This document shows, piece by piece, positions 33,669 to 42,234 of a DNA stretch of 64,000 nucleotides. The first letter of the stretch is position 1, and each line of letters starts with the position of its first letter. The stretch covers positions 1 to 64,000 of the forward strand of contig JAJCZJ010000081.1 in the NCBI GenBank assembly GCA_029262455.1, read 5' to 3'. Origin of the DNA: Deltaproteobacteria bacterium. Lineage in GTDB: Bacteria > Desulfobacterota > Binatia > HRBIN30 > CADEER01. Both the position numbers and the translations under genes were made by a program. A model generated the notes under the pieces. It made no database searches. It had not been told where the DNA came from and saw only the letters and a program-made list of their open reading frames with translations.

Positions 33669-35602
33669 CAGTCCTCGGCCGGTCGCCCAAGGCCAGCAAC
33701 CCCAGACTTGCGCTCAAAGTCTTCAGGGCCAAGCTCTTCCTCACGGGCCAAATCCAGCACGGCCTGCGCCGCTTGCTCTTCGCGGCGCTGCTCCTCGTCG
33801 CCAGCTTCGCCAGCGGAGCCCGATTCTTCTTCCGCCTGCTCCTCCTGCGCTTGCTCTTCCTGCTGCTCTTGCTCGCCCTGCTGCTGCTCCTGGTCCTCTT
33901 GCTCTCCGCCCTCCTGCTCCTCGTCTCCGTCCTGTGGCTGCTGTTCCTGCTGCTCGCCCTCGTCCCCTTCCTGTTCTTCGTCCTGTTCCTGCTCGTCCCC
34001 TTCTTCCTGCTCGTCGCCTTCCTGCTGCTCTTCCTGATCTTCCTGCTCTTGTTCTTCTTGCTCTTGCTCCATCCGCTCGCGCAGTTCTTCGATACGATGT
34101 TGCACGAGCTCGTGGTTGAACTTGATATCCTCCGCCTCCGGGTCGGCCGCCATCGCTCGGCGGTACGCCAGCAAAGCTTGCTGCCAGCTAGTGAGCGCTT
34201 GCTGCGGGTTCTCGGTCTCGGCCTGCGCACCGATCCGGTAGTGAGCATTGCCCAAGTTGAAGTTCGCCGGGCCGATCCACTCCTCGCCGCCGCTCGTCGC
34301 GGCCTTTTCAAGCGCCGCCAACGCCTCTTCGTAGCGCCCCTGCTTGAAGAGCGCGGTCCCGAGGTCGAACTGTAGCAAAGGCGATCCTGGTGATTCGACC
34401 AGCGCTCCACCAAACTTGGAGACGGCACCCTCGTACTCGCCGCGTTCAAACGATTCGACTCCGTCGTTGATCGGGTCGCTCGGGGCATCGAAGATGCCAG
34501 CATCCGCCACTTCGGCTGAGCCCAGTAGCATCACGAGAAGCACTCCGGCACTTGCGCCGCGGCTTCTAGTGAAGCGCAGAGCACTCGACCAATTGATACG
34601 CGTTCGCGTGCCGCCGCCGCGTTCGCCAACCAATGACTCCAGCAGCACGAGCAGGAGCGCCAAAAACAGCGGGATCTGGAACTTCTCGTCGTAACGGCGC
34701 TGCAAGCCAGCCTCGACCTGGCGGCGCTCCATCTTGGCGATATGCTCGTCGAAAACTTCATCCAGGCCCAGTTGCGGCCCGAGCCCGCGCACGTAAGCGC
34801 CGCCGGTGTCCAAGGCGATGTCGCGCAACAGTGATTCGTTGAGACGCGATTTCACGACCCGGCCCTTGCGATCTTTCACGTAGCCGCCACCACCACCGCC
34901 GGGCAAAGGCAGCAATTCGCCTTCCGGGGTTCCGATCCCAACCGTGTAGATCTTCACGCCCATCGCAACGGCCTTTTCGGCCGCTTCCTTGGCGTCACCC
35001 TCATGGTCCTCACCGTCGGTGATGAGAATCAGTGCTTCATACTTACCCTCGCGAGCCTCGAAGCCAGCCAAACTGGTCTCGATGGCGCGGCTCAGTGACG
35101 TTCCACCTCGCGGAATGATGCCAACCTTCAGCGCCCGCAACGATCGGGAGAATGCCGCATAGTCGAGGGTCAGAGGTACTTCCAGGAATGCAGACCCGGC
35201 GTAAGGCACGAGCCCGATGCGGTCGCCGCGCAAGCGAGGGATCAGATCGAGAACCGCCAACTTGGCGCGCTCCAGGCGGTTTGGTTTGACATCGGTCGCC
35301 AACATGCTGCGCGAGGTGTCGAGCGCAACCAACAGGTCGATTCCCTCGCGATGAACTTCTTCCCAGTGGAAACCCCACTTCGGTCCCGCCAACGCCAAGA
35401 CGAGGGCGAGAAGTGCCCCCAGCCTGAGTCCCAGCCGCCAGGTACGTCGGCTACTCGCTCCTCGCACCAGCCGACCCGCCAATTCATCCGAGGCGAACGA
35501 ACGCAGCGCGTCTCGCCTCTGACCAGCGGCCCAAACGAGAACTCCCGCGACACCTGCCACAGCGACGAGAAGCCAGAGAAAGTCGAACGCTCGCCACTGC
35601 AT
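33665..35602 (-). CDS. BatB-BatC fusion (vWA domain plus TPR and Gln/Glu-rich tail)
   Basis: A 645-residue membrane protein. Helices at about 7-25 and 55-75 and again near 305-330 and 345-365 anchor a vWA domain (about 85-290) with MIDAS motif DTSRS (Asp95) and a TDGED loop, as in BatB. Residues about 374-490 are TPR-like (FDLGTALFKQGRYEEALAAL), as in BatC. Residues about 509-600 are almost entirely Glu, Gln and Asp, a very acidic tract of unknown function. The start at ATG 35602 overlaps the BatA stop by one base (TGATG); longer forms would overlap BatA. It is expected to bind metal and partner proteins in a membrane complex with BatA and MoxR. Confidence 0.88.
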   Translation of the reverse strand: MQWRAFDFLWLLVAVAGVAGVLVWAAGQRRDALRSFASDELAGRLVRGASSRRTWRLGLRLGALLALVLALAGPKWGFHWEEVHREGIDLLVALDTSRSMLATDVKPNRLERAKLAVLDLIPRLRGDRIGLVPYAGSAFLEVPLTLDYAAFSRSLRALKVGIIPRGGTSLSRAIETSLAGFEAREGKYEALILITDGEDHEGDAKEAAEKAVAMGVKIYTVGIGTPEGELLPLPGGGGGGYVKDRKGRVVKSRLNESLLRDIALDTGGAYVRGLGPQLGLDEVFDEHIAKMERRQVEAGLQRRYDEKFQIPLFLALLLVLLESLVGERGGGTRTRINWSSALRFTRSRGASAGVLLVMLLGSAEVADAGIFDAPSDPINDGVESFERGEYEGAVSKFGGALVESPGSPLLQFDLGTALFKQGRYEEALAALEKAATSGGEEWIGPANFNLGNAHYRIGAQAETENPQQALTSWQQALLAYRRAMAADPEAEDIKFNHELVQHRIEELRERMEQEQEEQEQEDQEEQQEGDEQEEGDEQEQDEEQEGDEGEQQEQQPQDGDEEQEGGEQEDQEQQQGEQEQQEEQAQEEQAEEESGSAGEAGDEEQRREEQAAQAVLDLAREEELGPEDFERKSGVAGLGRPAEDW

Positions 35603-36591
35603 CAGGGAAGAACCCTCAGCCATGTTTCCGCAAGGACGACATCCATCATCAGCAAGAGCAGCGCCGGGATCGACAACCACGGATAGAGCTCGTGGTAGTC
35701 GAGGTACACCAGCCCCTCGTGTTCCGTCGTTTCGAGCTCGTCGATTTCCTCGTAGATGCTCCGCAGACTATCGGTATCGGTGGCGCGGAAGTACTTGCCT
35801 CCGGTCTCGGCGGCAATGCGGCGCAAAGTCTTCTCGTCGATATCGACCTGCATCGGCACATAGCGCTTGTTGCCGAAGAAGTCGGTGCTCGGATAGCGTG
35901 CCACACCGCGCGTTCCGGCGCCGATCGTGTAGACCCTATACCCGAGCGCAGCAGCGGCCTCGGCAGCCGCTTGGGGAGTTACCCGACCCGCATTGCTTTG
36001 GCCATCCGTGAGCAAGATGACGAGTTTGCTTTCGGTGTCCGATCCCTCGAGGCCGTTGACCGCCGTTGCCAATGCCGAACCAACCGCGGTCCCGTCCTCG
36101 ATCATCCCGATCTCGGCGCGGTCGAGGTTCGACATCAGCCATCCGTGGTCGAGGGTTAGCGGTGACTGCAAGTACGGACGCGCAGCGAAGAGAACCAGGC
36201 CGATGCGATCGCCCTCGCGGTCTTCGACGAAGGAACGCACCACCTCTTTGACCGCCTGCAGCCGGTTCGCAGGCCCGTCCTCCAGAGTGAAGTCCTCCGC
36301 CAGCATGCTGCTGGAGACATCCACCGCCAGCATGATGTCGATCCCCTCAGTCCGAATCTTGCTTGCCTCGTTGCCGAGCTGCGGGCGCGCAAGCGAAAGT
36401 ACGAGCAGGGCTAGCGCGATCACGCGCAACCAAGGCAGCATGTGTCGCCACCGCGTGCGCGCTCCGGCGGGAACCCCACCAAACAACGCCACGGACGAGT
36501 AGTGCAGAGTAGGCGTCCGACCGCGCCCCCAACGCCATAGCAGTGGCAGCACGAGCAACAGAACCAACGCTAGTGGGTCATGCAGCCGCAT
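35602..36591 (-). CDS. BatA (vWA-domain membrane protein)
   Basis: A 329-residue protein with an N-terminal helix pair (HDPLALVLLLVLPLLW and LRVIALALLVLSLARP) and a C-terminal helix near 310, enclosing a vWA domain. The metal site DVSSS (Asp91) with DGTAVGSAL and LTDGQSNAG is intact, as in BatA of aerotolerance operons. The protein likely sits in the inner membrane with its vWA domain in the periplasm or cytosol by family habit. ATG 36591 has AGAGG at better spacing than ATG 36594. It overlaps the stop of the preceding DUF4381-like gene by 14 bp, so the operon is translationally linked. Confidence 0.87.
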   Translation of the reverse strand: MRLHDPLALVLLLVLPLLWRWGRGRTPTLHYSSVALFGGVPAGARTRWRHMLPWLRVIALALLVLSLARPQLGNEASKIRTEGIDIMLAVDVSSSMLAEDFTLEDGPANRLQAVKEVVRSFVEDREGDRIGLVLFAARPYLQSPLTLDHGWLMSNLDRAEIGMIEDGTAVGSALATAVNGLEGSDTESKLVILLTDGQSNAGRVTPQAAAEAAAALGYRVYTIGAGTRGVARYPSTDFFGNKRYVPMQVDIDEKTLRRIAAETGGKYFRATDTDSLRSIYEEIDELETTEHEGLVYLDYHELYPWLSIPALLLLMMDVVLAETWLRVLP

Positions 36592-37552
36592 CATTCGCCT
36601 CTGGCTGCTCTCTTGTTTTGGAAACGAACTCGCGCGCCGCATCGAAGGCTCGCTCACCCTGCTCGACCGTTGGCACGTGGCGCGCAAATTTCACCAGATC
36701 TGCCTCGCCGAGAAATCCGCTCAACTGCGATCGGTGCTCCGTCGGCAGATCACGGCTGGACTGCGCAACCAGGAGAAACTCTTCGGTCGTCATTTCGGGT
36801 GCGCGCACACCGAACCTGTGCTCGACGTAGCTCCGCACGATTCCCGACAAGCGCACGTAGTACTCGGGCTGGCGGCCTTCCTCGAGCAACTTCGCGGTGC
36901 GGAGCCGCCGGAGCTGTTCCAACGCAACCTCGTGGGCAGGCCGAATCGGGACCACTTGTTGTGCTCCACCGCGGCTCCACCAAACAGCAACAGCAATCAG
37001 CGCCGCGACCACTGCGGCCACCGCAGCCACCACCCACCAGATCGGATTGGTCGCGCGCGGCACGCCGAGCGGTGCGCGCACGTCGCGAATATCAATCCCA
37101 GCCATTTGCTCGACGGCCGGCAGTAGGCTTTCAACCGTAACGACCGTCTCAGGCACAGCAATTTCTTCGAGCCCACCGCCCGCAATACGGTAGGCAACTA
37201 CGGGGCCTGGCACCAACTGATGGCCCACCTCGTAACCGACCAAATCGTACCACTGCTCATGGACCGTTGCGCCATCCTCCTGCTGCGGTTGCACCGTCCC
37301 GTAGTCACGGATTAAAAACGGCCCGATCTGATCGACCAGCAACGGCAGGATGATCTCTGCCTCCTCGCGACTCTCCACGCGGATGAAGTAACGAAACGGC
37401 GTCCCTACGCCGACGGATTGGGGTTCGACACGCGAACGGACGACAACCGGCGCATCGTCCACCGCGAGAAGCGGAACAACGGCGGCCACCAAAACGAGCC
37501 CCACGAGCCAAGCGACGAGTCGCATCGGCCGCTGAATCCGAACACTTTCCAC
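36578..37552 (-). CDS. Bat-operon membrane protein (DUF4381/BatD-like)
   Basis: A 324-residue protein with a signal sequence (about 10-30), a beta-rich periplasmic part (VVRSRVEPQSVGVGTPFRYFI, like an N-terminal BatD strand pattern), a helix at about 170-192 (WWVVAAVAAVVAALIAVAVWW), and a soluble C-terminal part (PAHEVALEQLRRL ... YYVRLSGIVRSYVEHRFG) that matches the small DUF4381 family often placed in MoxR-vWA operons. GTG 37552 is the likely start; the stop of DUF58 lies 2 bp upstream. The role is probably as an assembly subunit. DUF4381 assignment is by pattern and is moderately uncertain. Confidence 0.72.
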   Translation of the reverse strand: MESVRIQRPMRLVAWLVGLVLVAAVVPLLAVDDAPVVVRSRVEPQSVGVGTPFRYFIRVESREEAEIILPLLVDQIGPFLIRDYGTVQPQQEDGATVHEQWYDLVGYEVGHQLVPGPVVAYRIAGGGLEEIAVPETVVTVESLLPAVEQMAGIDIRDVRAPLGVPRATNPIWWVVAAVAAVVAALIAVAVWWSRGGAQQVVPIRPAHEVALEQLRRLRTAKLLEEGRQPEYYVRLSGIVRSYVEHRFGVRAPEMTTEEFLLVAQSSRDLPTEHRSQLSGFLGEADLVKFARHVPTVEQGERAFDAAREFVSKTREQPEANDAAA

Positions 37553-37554
37553 AG

Positions 37555-38421
37555 CTACTGCCTCGACCGAAAGAACCGCATCAGCTCACGAATATACGGC
37601 TGATCGGTGCGCACGCGCACCGCGTCCACATCCACCGACCGCAGCAGCCGATCACGCTCGTCGCGCCGCGCTGCTTGCTGGTCCTTGAAGGCCCGTCGGA
37701 CCTGCGGGTCCGACGTGTCGACCAAGATTTCCTCGCCGCTCTCGGTATCTTCGAGAGCCAACAGCCCCACCCGCTCGAGATCCAGCTCGCGGGGGTCTTC
37801 GAGTACGACGCTGATCAAGTCATGGCGTCGGCGGGCGACCGCCAGGGAACGCTTGAGATCTGGCTGCAACAGATCGGATAGGAGAAACACGACACAGCGA
37901 CGTCTCGTGATCTTACTCAGTTGATCCAGCGCCAGCGGAATGTCCGTTCCCGTACCGCGCGCTTGGTGATTGAGGATCTCTCGAACGACCCGCAGCACGT
38001 GGCGACTCCCCTTGCGCGGCGGCAAAGACAACTCGACTTGATCCGTGAAGATCATCAGGCCGACTTTGTCGTTGTTGGCGATCGCCGAAAACGCCAACAG
38101 AGCCGCAAGTTCCGCCGCCAGCTCCTGCTTGAACTGCCCGGCGCTACCGAAGTGAGTCGAACCACTGACGTCGACCAACAACATGACCGTCAGCTCGCGC
38201 TCTTCGGTGAAGCGCTTTACATAGGGCTCGCCGGTGCGCGCGGTGACATTCCAGTCGATCGTCCGGACGTCGTCGCCAGGCAGATATTGCCGAACCTCGG
38301 CGAACTCCATCCCCCGCCCCTTGAAGACACTTTGGTACTGCCCACCGAACAAATCGCTGACCAGATGGCTGGTGCGAATTTGAATCTTTCGGATGGCCTT
38401 TATCTGCTCGCTGGTGAGCAT
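37555..38421 (-). CDS. DUF58 (vWA-like) protein
   Basis: A 288-residue protein of the DUF58 family. Typical segments are RGMEFAEVRQYLPGDDVRTIDWNVTARTG (the family signature, seen at about 36-62), FTEERELTVMLLVDVSGS with a vWA-like metal motif, and DILVTS-type late strands. These proteins accompany MoxR ATPases and vWA proteins in most bacteria and probably assist in cofactor insertion or complex assembly. It starts 8 bp after the moxR stop and is followed within 2 bp by the next gene. Cytosolic, no membrane segment. Confidence 0.92.
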   Translation of the reverse strand: MLTSEQIKAIRKIQIRTSHLVSDLFGGQYQSVFKGRGMEFAEVRQYLPGDDVRTIDWNVTARTGEPYVKRFTEERELTVMLLVDVSGSTHFGSAGQFKQELAAELAALLAFSAIANNDKVGLMIFTDQVELSLPPRKGSRHVLRVVREILNHQARGTGTDIPLALDQLSKITRRRCVVFLLSDLLQPDLKRSLAVARRRHDLISVVLEDPRELDLERVGLLALEDTESGEEILVDTSDPQVRRAFKDQQAARRDERDRLLRSVDVDAVRVRTDQPYIRELMRFFRSRQ

Positions 38422-38429
38422 CGCATCAA

Positions 38430-39419
38430 TTACGGGACGGGAACCCCGTCAAAGATGCGTTGCACGATGGTATCCGACGTCATCTCCTCAGCCTCGGCTT
38501 CATAGGAAATCGCCACCCGGTGACGCAGGACGTCTGTACCGATCGACTTAACGTCTTGCGGCGTCACGTAGGCGCGCCCTTCAATGAAGGCATGGGCTTT
38601 CGCCGCCAGCGTCAGAAAGAGAGTCGCTCGCGGAGAGGCGCCGTACTGAATGAACGGTGCAAGGTCGAGGCCGAAGCTCTTCGGATCCCGCGTCGCGACC
38701 ACGAGGTCGATGACGTACTCCTTGATCTTGTCATCCATATAGACCGCGTCGACCAGTTTTCGGGCCGCGAGGATCTCCGCGGGCGACACGATTTTTTGAA
38801 CGTTCGAGGTGTTCTGGGTCGAGGCCATCCGATCGAGAATCAGCCGCTCCTCTTCACGCGTCGGGTAGCCGACCGAAAGCTTGAGCATGAAACGGTCGAC
38901 CTGCGCTTCCGGCAGTGGGTAGGTCCCGTCCTGCTCGATCGGGTTCTGCGTCGCCAACACGAGGAACGGGGACGGCAGCTCGAAAGATTCGTCACCGATC
39001 GTCACCTGCCGCTCTTGCATGGCTTCGAGAAGCGCGCTCTGGACCTTTGCCGGCGCGCGGTTGATCTCGTCGGCAAGGATGATGTTGGCGAAGATCGGCC
39101 CTTTCTTCGTCGTGAACTCACCGTCTCGAGGGCTGTAGATCAGTGTTCCAATGAGATCGGCCGGCAAAAGATCCGGGGTGAATTGGATCCGTCGGAACTC
39201 AGCATCAATCGTATCCGCCAACGTCTTGACCGACGTCGTCTTCGCCAGTCCCGGCACGCCTTCGAGGAGCACATGGCCATTCGCCAGCAATCCGATCAGC
39301 AGGCGATCGATGACATATCGCTGGCCCACGATGACCTTGCCGATTTCCTCGCGCAGCTTGTAGACGAAAGCCGAAGCTTCCTTGATCTGCTCGTTCTCAA
39401 CCCCTGCGCCTTGTTCCAT
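38430..39419 (-). CDS. MoxR-family AAA+ ATPase
   Basis: A 329-residue AAA+ ATPase. Walker A GVPGLAKTT near 55-63, Walker B IILADEINRA near 110-119, sensor LVLATQNPIEQDGTYPLPEAQ near 145, and the lid segment are present. MoxR proteins act as chaperones that activate or assemble vWA-bearing complexes, here the Bat proteins encoded downstream. The start is set at ATG 39419 because GAGG (39427-39430) has 7-nt spacing; the longer form to 39485 is unsupported. It is the promoter-proximal gene of the operon moxR-DUF58-DUF4381-batA-batBC-batDE. The 172-bp region upstream shows no clear promoter. Confidence 0.93.
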   Translation of the reverse strand: MEQGAGVENEQIKEASAFVYKLREEIGKVIVGQRYVIDRLLIGLLANGHVLLEGVPGLAKTTSVKTLADTIDAEFRRIQFTPDLLPADLIGTLIYSPRDGEFTTKKGPIFANIILADEINRAPAKVQSALLEAMQERQVTIGDESFELPSPFLVLATQNPIEQDGTYPLPEAQVDRFMLKLSVGYPTREEERLILDRMASTQNTSNVQKIVSPAEILAARKLVDAVYMDDKIKEYVIDLVVATRDPKSFGLDLAPFIQYGASPRATLFLTLAAKAHAFIEGRAYVTPQDVKSIGTDVLRHRVAISYEAEAEEMTSDTIVQRIFDGVPVP

Positions 39420-39591
39420 CGTCATACCTCGCACTCTTAAGTTCACAACGACCCTCTTCGACGCTGCAGAGGGCAAAACATTCAACCTTCAACGACTAAC
39501 CACGCACCCCGCTAGCGTCAAGACGAGCCCAGCAATCGGTGCAGCTGCGCCAACACCGGCCCGATCGATCGGCAAGCCGGAACTGGCGCGA

Positions 39592-40473
39592 TCAACGATC
39601 GGGGTCGGCCGGTCTATCCCGGGCGTTTAGCCAGATTGAAGCGAGCATTAGCGATGCTTTTCGAAGCTGACTGCGGCACATATCGCCCAACTGGCTTTCC
39701 AGAACATTGCGATACTCGACGGATGCTTGCGCACCCTGCCGCCGCGCCGCGTGATCGGCTCTGAAGATCCCATCCACCTGACCATAGCTGTCGAACAGGT
39801 CAGCAAACAGCGCGCCTCGCAGGTCCATTACGACGCGCGCCTTCGGCTGTTCCGCCCGAAGCCTCCGCTCATACGCCTCGATCCGCGCATCGACCAGGTC
39901 ATTTTCGAGCCGCCGGTGAATCCCCTTACTTCCGTGGCGCTTGCCGTCGTAGTCGATCGTTAGATGGAGCGGCTGGTACGCATCCGCGACATAGTGAGCC
40001 AAGTGACCCGCAACGCGGACCCAGGCATCCCCCCCGTTGCGATTAGCCTCCTCGAGCTCTTTCGCCTTGCGCATGATGACCCAGGGCAATATTCCGAACT
40101 TCTCCACCTTGCGCTTTCCGATCCGCGACACTGCGGCTGCATGGGTTCGCGGAAACCGCTCGAACGGCGGCTGCATGTAACCGTCCAAGTCGATGAAGTG
40201 ACGCATCGCCTCGACCCGCCCGTGCTTCGCTCGCAGCACCGTATCGGGTTCGTTGCTGAAGCGCTCCAGCTTACGGCTGTGCCGCCGAAACTCCGCCGCG
40301 AACTGTTCTGGCAGAGCGGCGATCGCCAGCCGTACGACCGCTGGATGAGTCTCGTTACCCCAAGCCCAGGCTCTCTCCGGGCTACTGAGCCAAGACAAAC
40401 AGCCAAAGACGAGAAGGCTTCGGGCGAGCCAGCTGGTTTTGGTGAGCACCGATCGCGCAGGCCCAATCATCAT
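39592..40473 (-). CDS. Secreted S1/P1 nuclease or zinc phospholipase C-like enzyme
   Basis: A 293-residue exported enzyme. Signal peptide ends at about residue 37 (SPERAWA), making Trp38 the mature N-terminus, as in S1/P1 nucleases and bacterial phospholipase C where the N-terminal Trp binds zinc. Other likely zinc ligands: His43, His92 and Asp95 in RHFIDLD, His157, His160-x3-Asp164 and His170 in GHLAHYVADAYQPLH, and His180/His186. This is the trinuclear zinc plan. Whether it cleaves nucleic acid or phospholipid is not determined. Start ATG overlaps the UvrC-like stop by 4 bp, so transcription is shared, though one product is exported and the other is cytosolic. Confidence 0.83.
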   Translation of the reverse strand: MMIGPARSVLTKTSWLARSLLVFGCLSWLSSPERAWAWGNETHPAVVRLAIAALPEQFAAEFRRHSRKLERFSNEPDTVLRAKHGRVEAMRHFIDLDGYMQPPFERFPRTHAAAVSRIGKRKVEKFGILPWVIMRKAKELEEANRNGGDAWVRVAGHLAHYVADAYQPLHLTIDYDGKRHGSKGIHRRLENDLVDARIEAYERRLRAEQPKARVVMDLRGALFADLFDSYGQVDGIFRADHAARRQGAQASVEYRNVLESQLGDMCRSQLRKASLMLASIWLNARDRPADPDR

Positions 40474-41531
40474 ACGAAAGCCCGCTGCAGTGGTGCGATC
40501 TGTTCCGCAGCCTCCTCGATTGCCCGCCCCCTCGCGACGCGGTCCAACCCGGTCGTGCGCACGACGCCGGCCCCGTCATGCTTCTTGATCCAAGCGTGCA
40601 CGATGCAGCGCCGATCGAGCTCGAGTTTCGGAAGCGGCCCAGTCGCGGTCGGTCGGTCCGCCGCGGCCAAAACGATTGCGCTCATGCGTTTGATATCGCC
40701 GCGGCGACCTCGCTCGCAGGCGCGAATCTCTCCACCAACGATACTCCACAACAATACCTCGTCGCCTCGGTCGTCAACGCGCTCCACGATCACCGCGTCA
40801 CTACCGCGCAAAGCACTGGCATAGAGAACTCGATTCATCCCTTCGATGGCGCGAATGCGGCGTTGAGACAACGCTGCGGCTTCAAAACGTTCGGCGGCGG
40901 CATGCTGATCGCGTTCGCCGCACAAGCGACGAATTGCCTCTCTTCCGCGTCCGACCAGAGCCTCGCGCACCAACAGGAAGTGGCGGCCATAGTCACCGGC
41001 CGAAACGTGCCCAACGCACGGGGCGGTGCAGCGACGCACCTGCTGCCGCCAGCACGCCTGTTCGGGTAGCGGGTCACAGGTTCGCAGAGAAAATGCGTCG
41101 CAAAGAGCCTCGACAATCTCGCCGATCCTACGCCGCTGAAGAAATGGGCCGAGATAAAATCCATCCTCGAGTGGCTCGCCCGTCACCGACGGCATGGGGA
41201 ACTCGTCGTCGTAGTTCACCCCAATGTAGACGTATCGCTCGGGCGAGCGCATGCGCCGATTGAAACGCGGACGGTGCTCTTGGATCAGGGACAGCTCGCG
41301 CAGGAGCGCTTCGAACTCGGACCCGGTCCGCTCGATCGCAAGGCTCGCCGCAGCCCGCGCGATGCGCTTCTCTTTGCGCCGATCGGACGAACCGACATAG
41401 CTGCCCAATCGAGAACGCAGATTGCGGCTCTTGCCGACATAGATGACATTGCCGGCCCGATCGCTAAATACGTACACACCAGGGCCGGCCGGGCTGCGAC
41501 TCCGAATCGCCCGAAGCTCGGCAATCACCAT
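40470..41531 (-). CDS. Short UvrC-like GIY-YIG endonuclease with Cys cluster
   Basis: A 353-residue protein resembling the N-terminal half of UvrC or Cho. GIY-YIG core: GVYVF at 18-22, YVG at 31-33, catalytic Glu72. Cysteines 152, 160, 168 and 172 match in pattern the [4Fe-4S] cluster of UvrC (CTAPC segment). A UVR-like helix follows near 200 (DQHAAAERFEAAAL). The RNase H-like and HhH modules of full UvrC are absent, so the enzyme would make only a 3'-type incision. It starts at ATG 41531, since the ORF upstream overlaps DUF2203. It probably assists excision repair, like Cho; a full UvrC may be elsewhere. Confidence 0.85.
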   Translation of the reverse strand: MVIAELRAIRSRSPAGPGVYVFSDRAGNVIYVGKSRNLRSRLGSYVGSSDRRKEKRIARAAASLAIERTGSEFEALLRELSLIQEHRPRFNRRMRSPERYVYIGVNYDDEFPMPSVTGEPLEDGFYLGPFLQRRRIGEIVEALCDAFSLRTCDPLPEQACWRQQVRRCTAPCVGHVSAGDYGRHFLLVREALVGRGREAIRRLCGERDQHAAAERFEAAALSQRRIRAIEGMNRVLYASALRGSDAVIVERVDDRGDEVLLWSIVGGEIRACERGRRGDIKRMSAIVLAAADRPTATGPLPKLELDRRCIVHAWIKKHDGAGVVRTTGLDRVARGRAIEEAAEQIAPLQRAFV

Positions 41532-41562
41532 CAATGCAACCGGGCCGCCGATTCTGCCGAGA

Positions 41563-41991
41563 TCACTGGAGCACCGTGGCTCGCGTCGACGACAACGGCC
41601 TGCGGCCGCCGAAGCCGCTCTCCAGTGGATGCCAGTGAGAGACCTCTTTCTCGCCGTACTGCCAACACAGCAACACGATCTCGCCGTCGATCTCGGCCGG
41701 GAAATCCACCAGTCCCAGATCGATGCCCTTGAAGTGCCCGCCGCATTCATCGATCTGCCCCACCAGCAACTGAAGTTCTTCGATCAGCTGGCTCTTCTCC
41801 GGCCAGCGCTGCACCAAGTGGGCAACTTCCAAGTCCGAAGCCGGTTGGCCGGTCTCCCGGGCCAAATCATCGAGCGCCTCGCGCAGCTCGACCGCCCGCA
41901 GCTGCAACCGCTCCATGATGTGGTCCAAGCGCGGAATCAGCTCGTTGACCTCTGCAACCGAAAACAGTCTCGATTCGTCGTCTTCGTGCAT
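41563..41991 (-). CDS. DUF2203 protein
   Basis: A 142-residue soluble protein of DUF2203: coiled-coil N-terminal half (SVAEVNELIPRLDHIMERL, LREALDDLA) and the C-terminal block KGIDLGLVDFPAEIDGEIV, LLCWQYGEKEVSHWHPLE. The latter pattern (DFPA...CW..GE....WH) is the family's hallmark. No function is known for the family. It lies 31 bp upstream of the UvrC-like gene and diverges from lon across 243 bp. It may be transcribed with the nuclease genes; a link to DNA repair is only contextual. Confidence 0.9.
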   Translation of the reverse strand: MHEDDESRLFSVAEVNELIPRLDHIMERLQLRAVELREALDDLARETGQPASDLEVAHLVQRWPEKSQLIEELQLLVGQIDECGGHFKGIDLGLVDFPAEIDGEIVLLCWQYGEKEVSHWHPLESGFGGRRPLSSTRATVLQ

Positions 41992-42234
41992 ACCCCCTCC
42001 TCCTCCTCTTCAATCCGGACGACTCAGAAGACTACCGGCAGCGCTCACGACTAGCAGACCCTTCAAATTTGCAAGAAACGAAGTACGTACGCATGTGTCA
42101 ATGGCAGACTGACTGTGCGAAAACTCTATGCATCAAGGGCAACCTTCTGAGTGGAGACTTGTCTTGGTTCGTGCTTATACTACATTCGCGATCGCTGTGC
42201 GATCTGCACAGATGATTGCGACCAAACAAGCCGA

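Noticed and set aside
33544-34503. 319-codon Lys/Arg/Ser-rich minus-strand ORF
   Set aside because: Alternate frame of the Glu/Gln repeat DNA in the BatB-BatC fusion.
42153-42181. Sigma-70 or heat-shock promoter before lon
   Set aside because: A TATACT is present, but no -35 at usual spacing and no heat-shock consensus could be seen.
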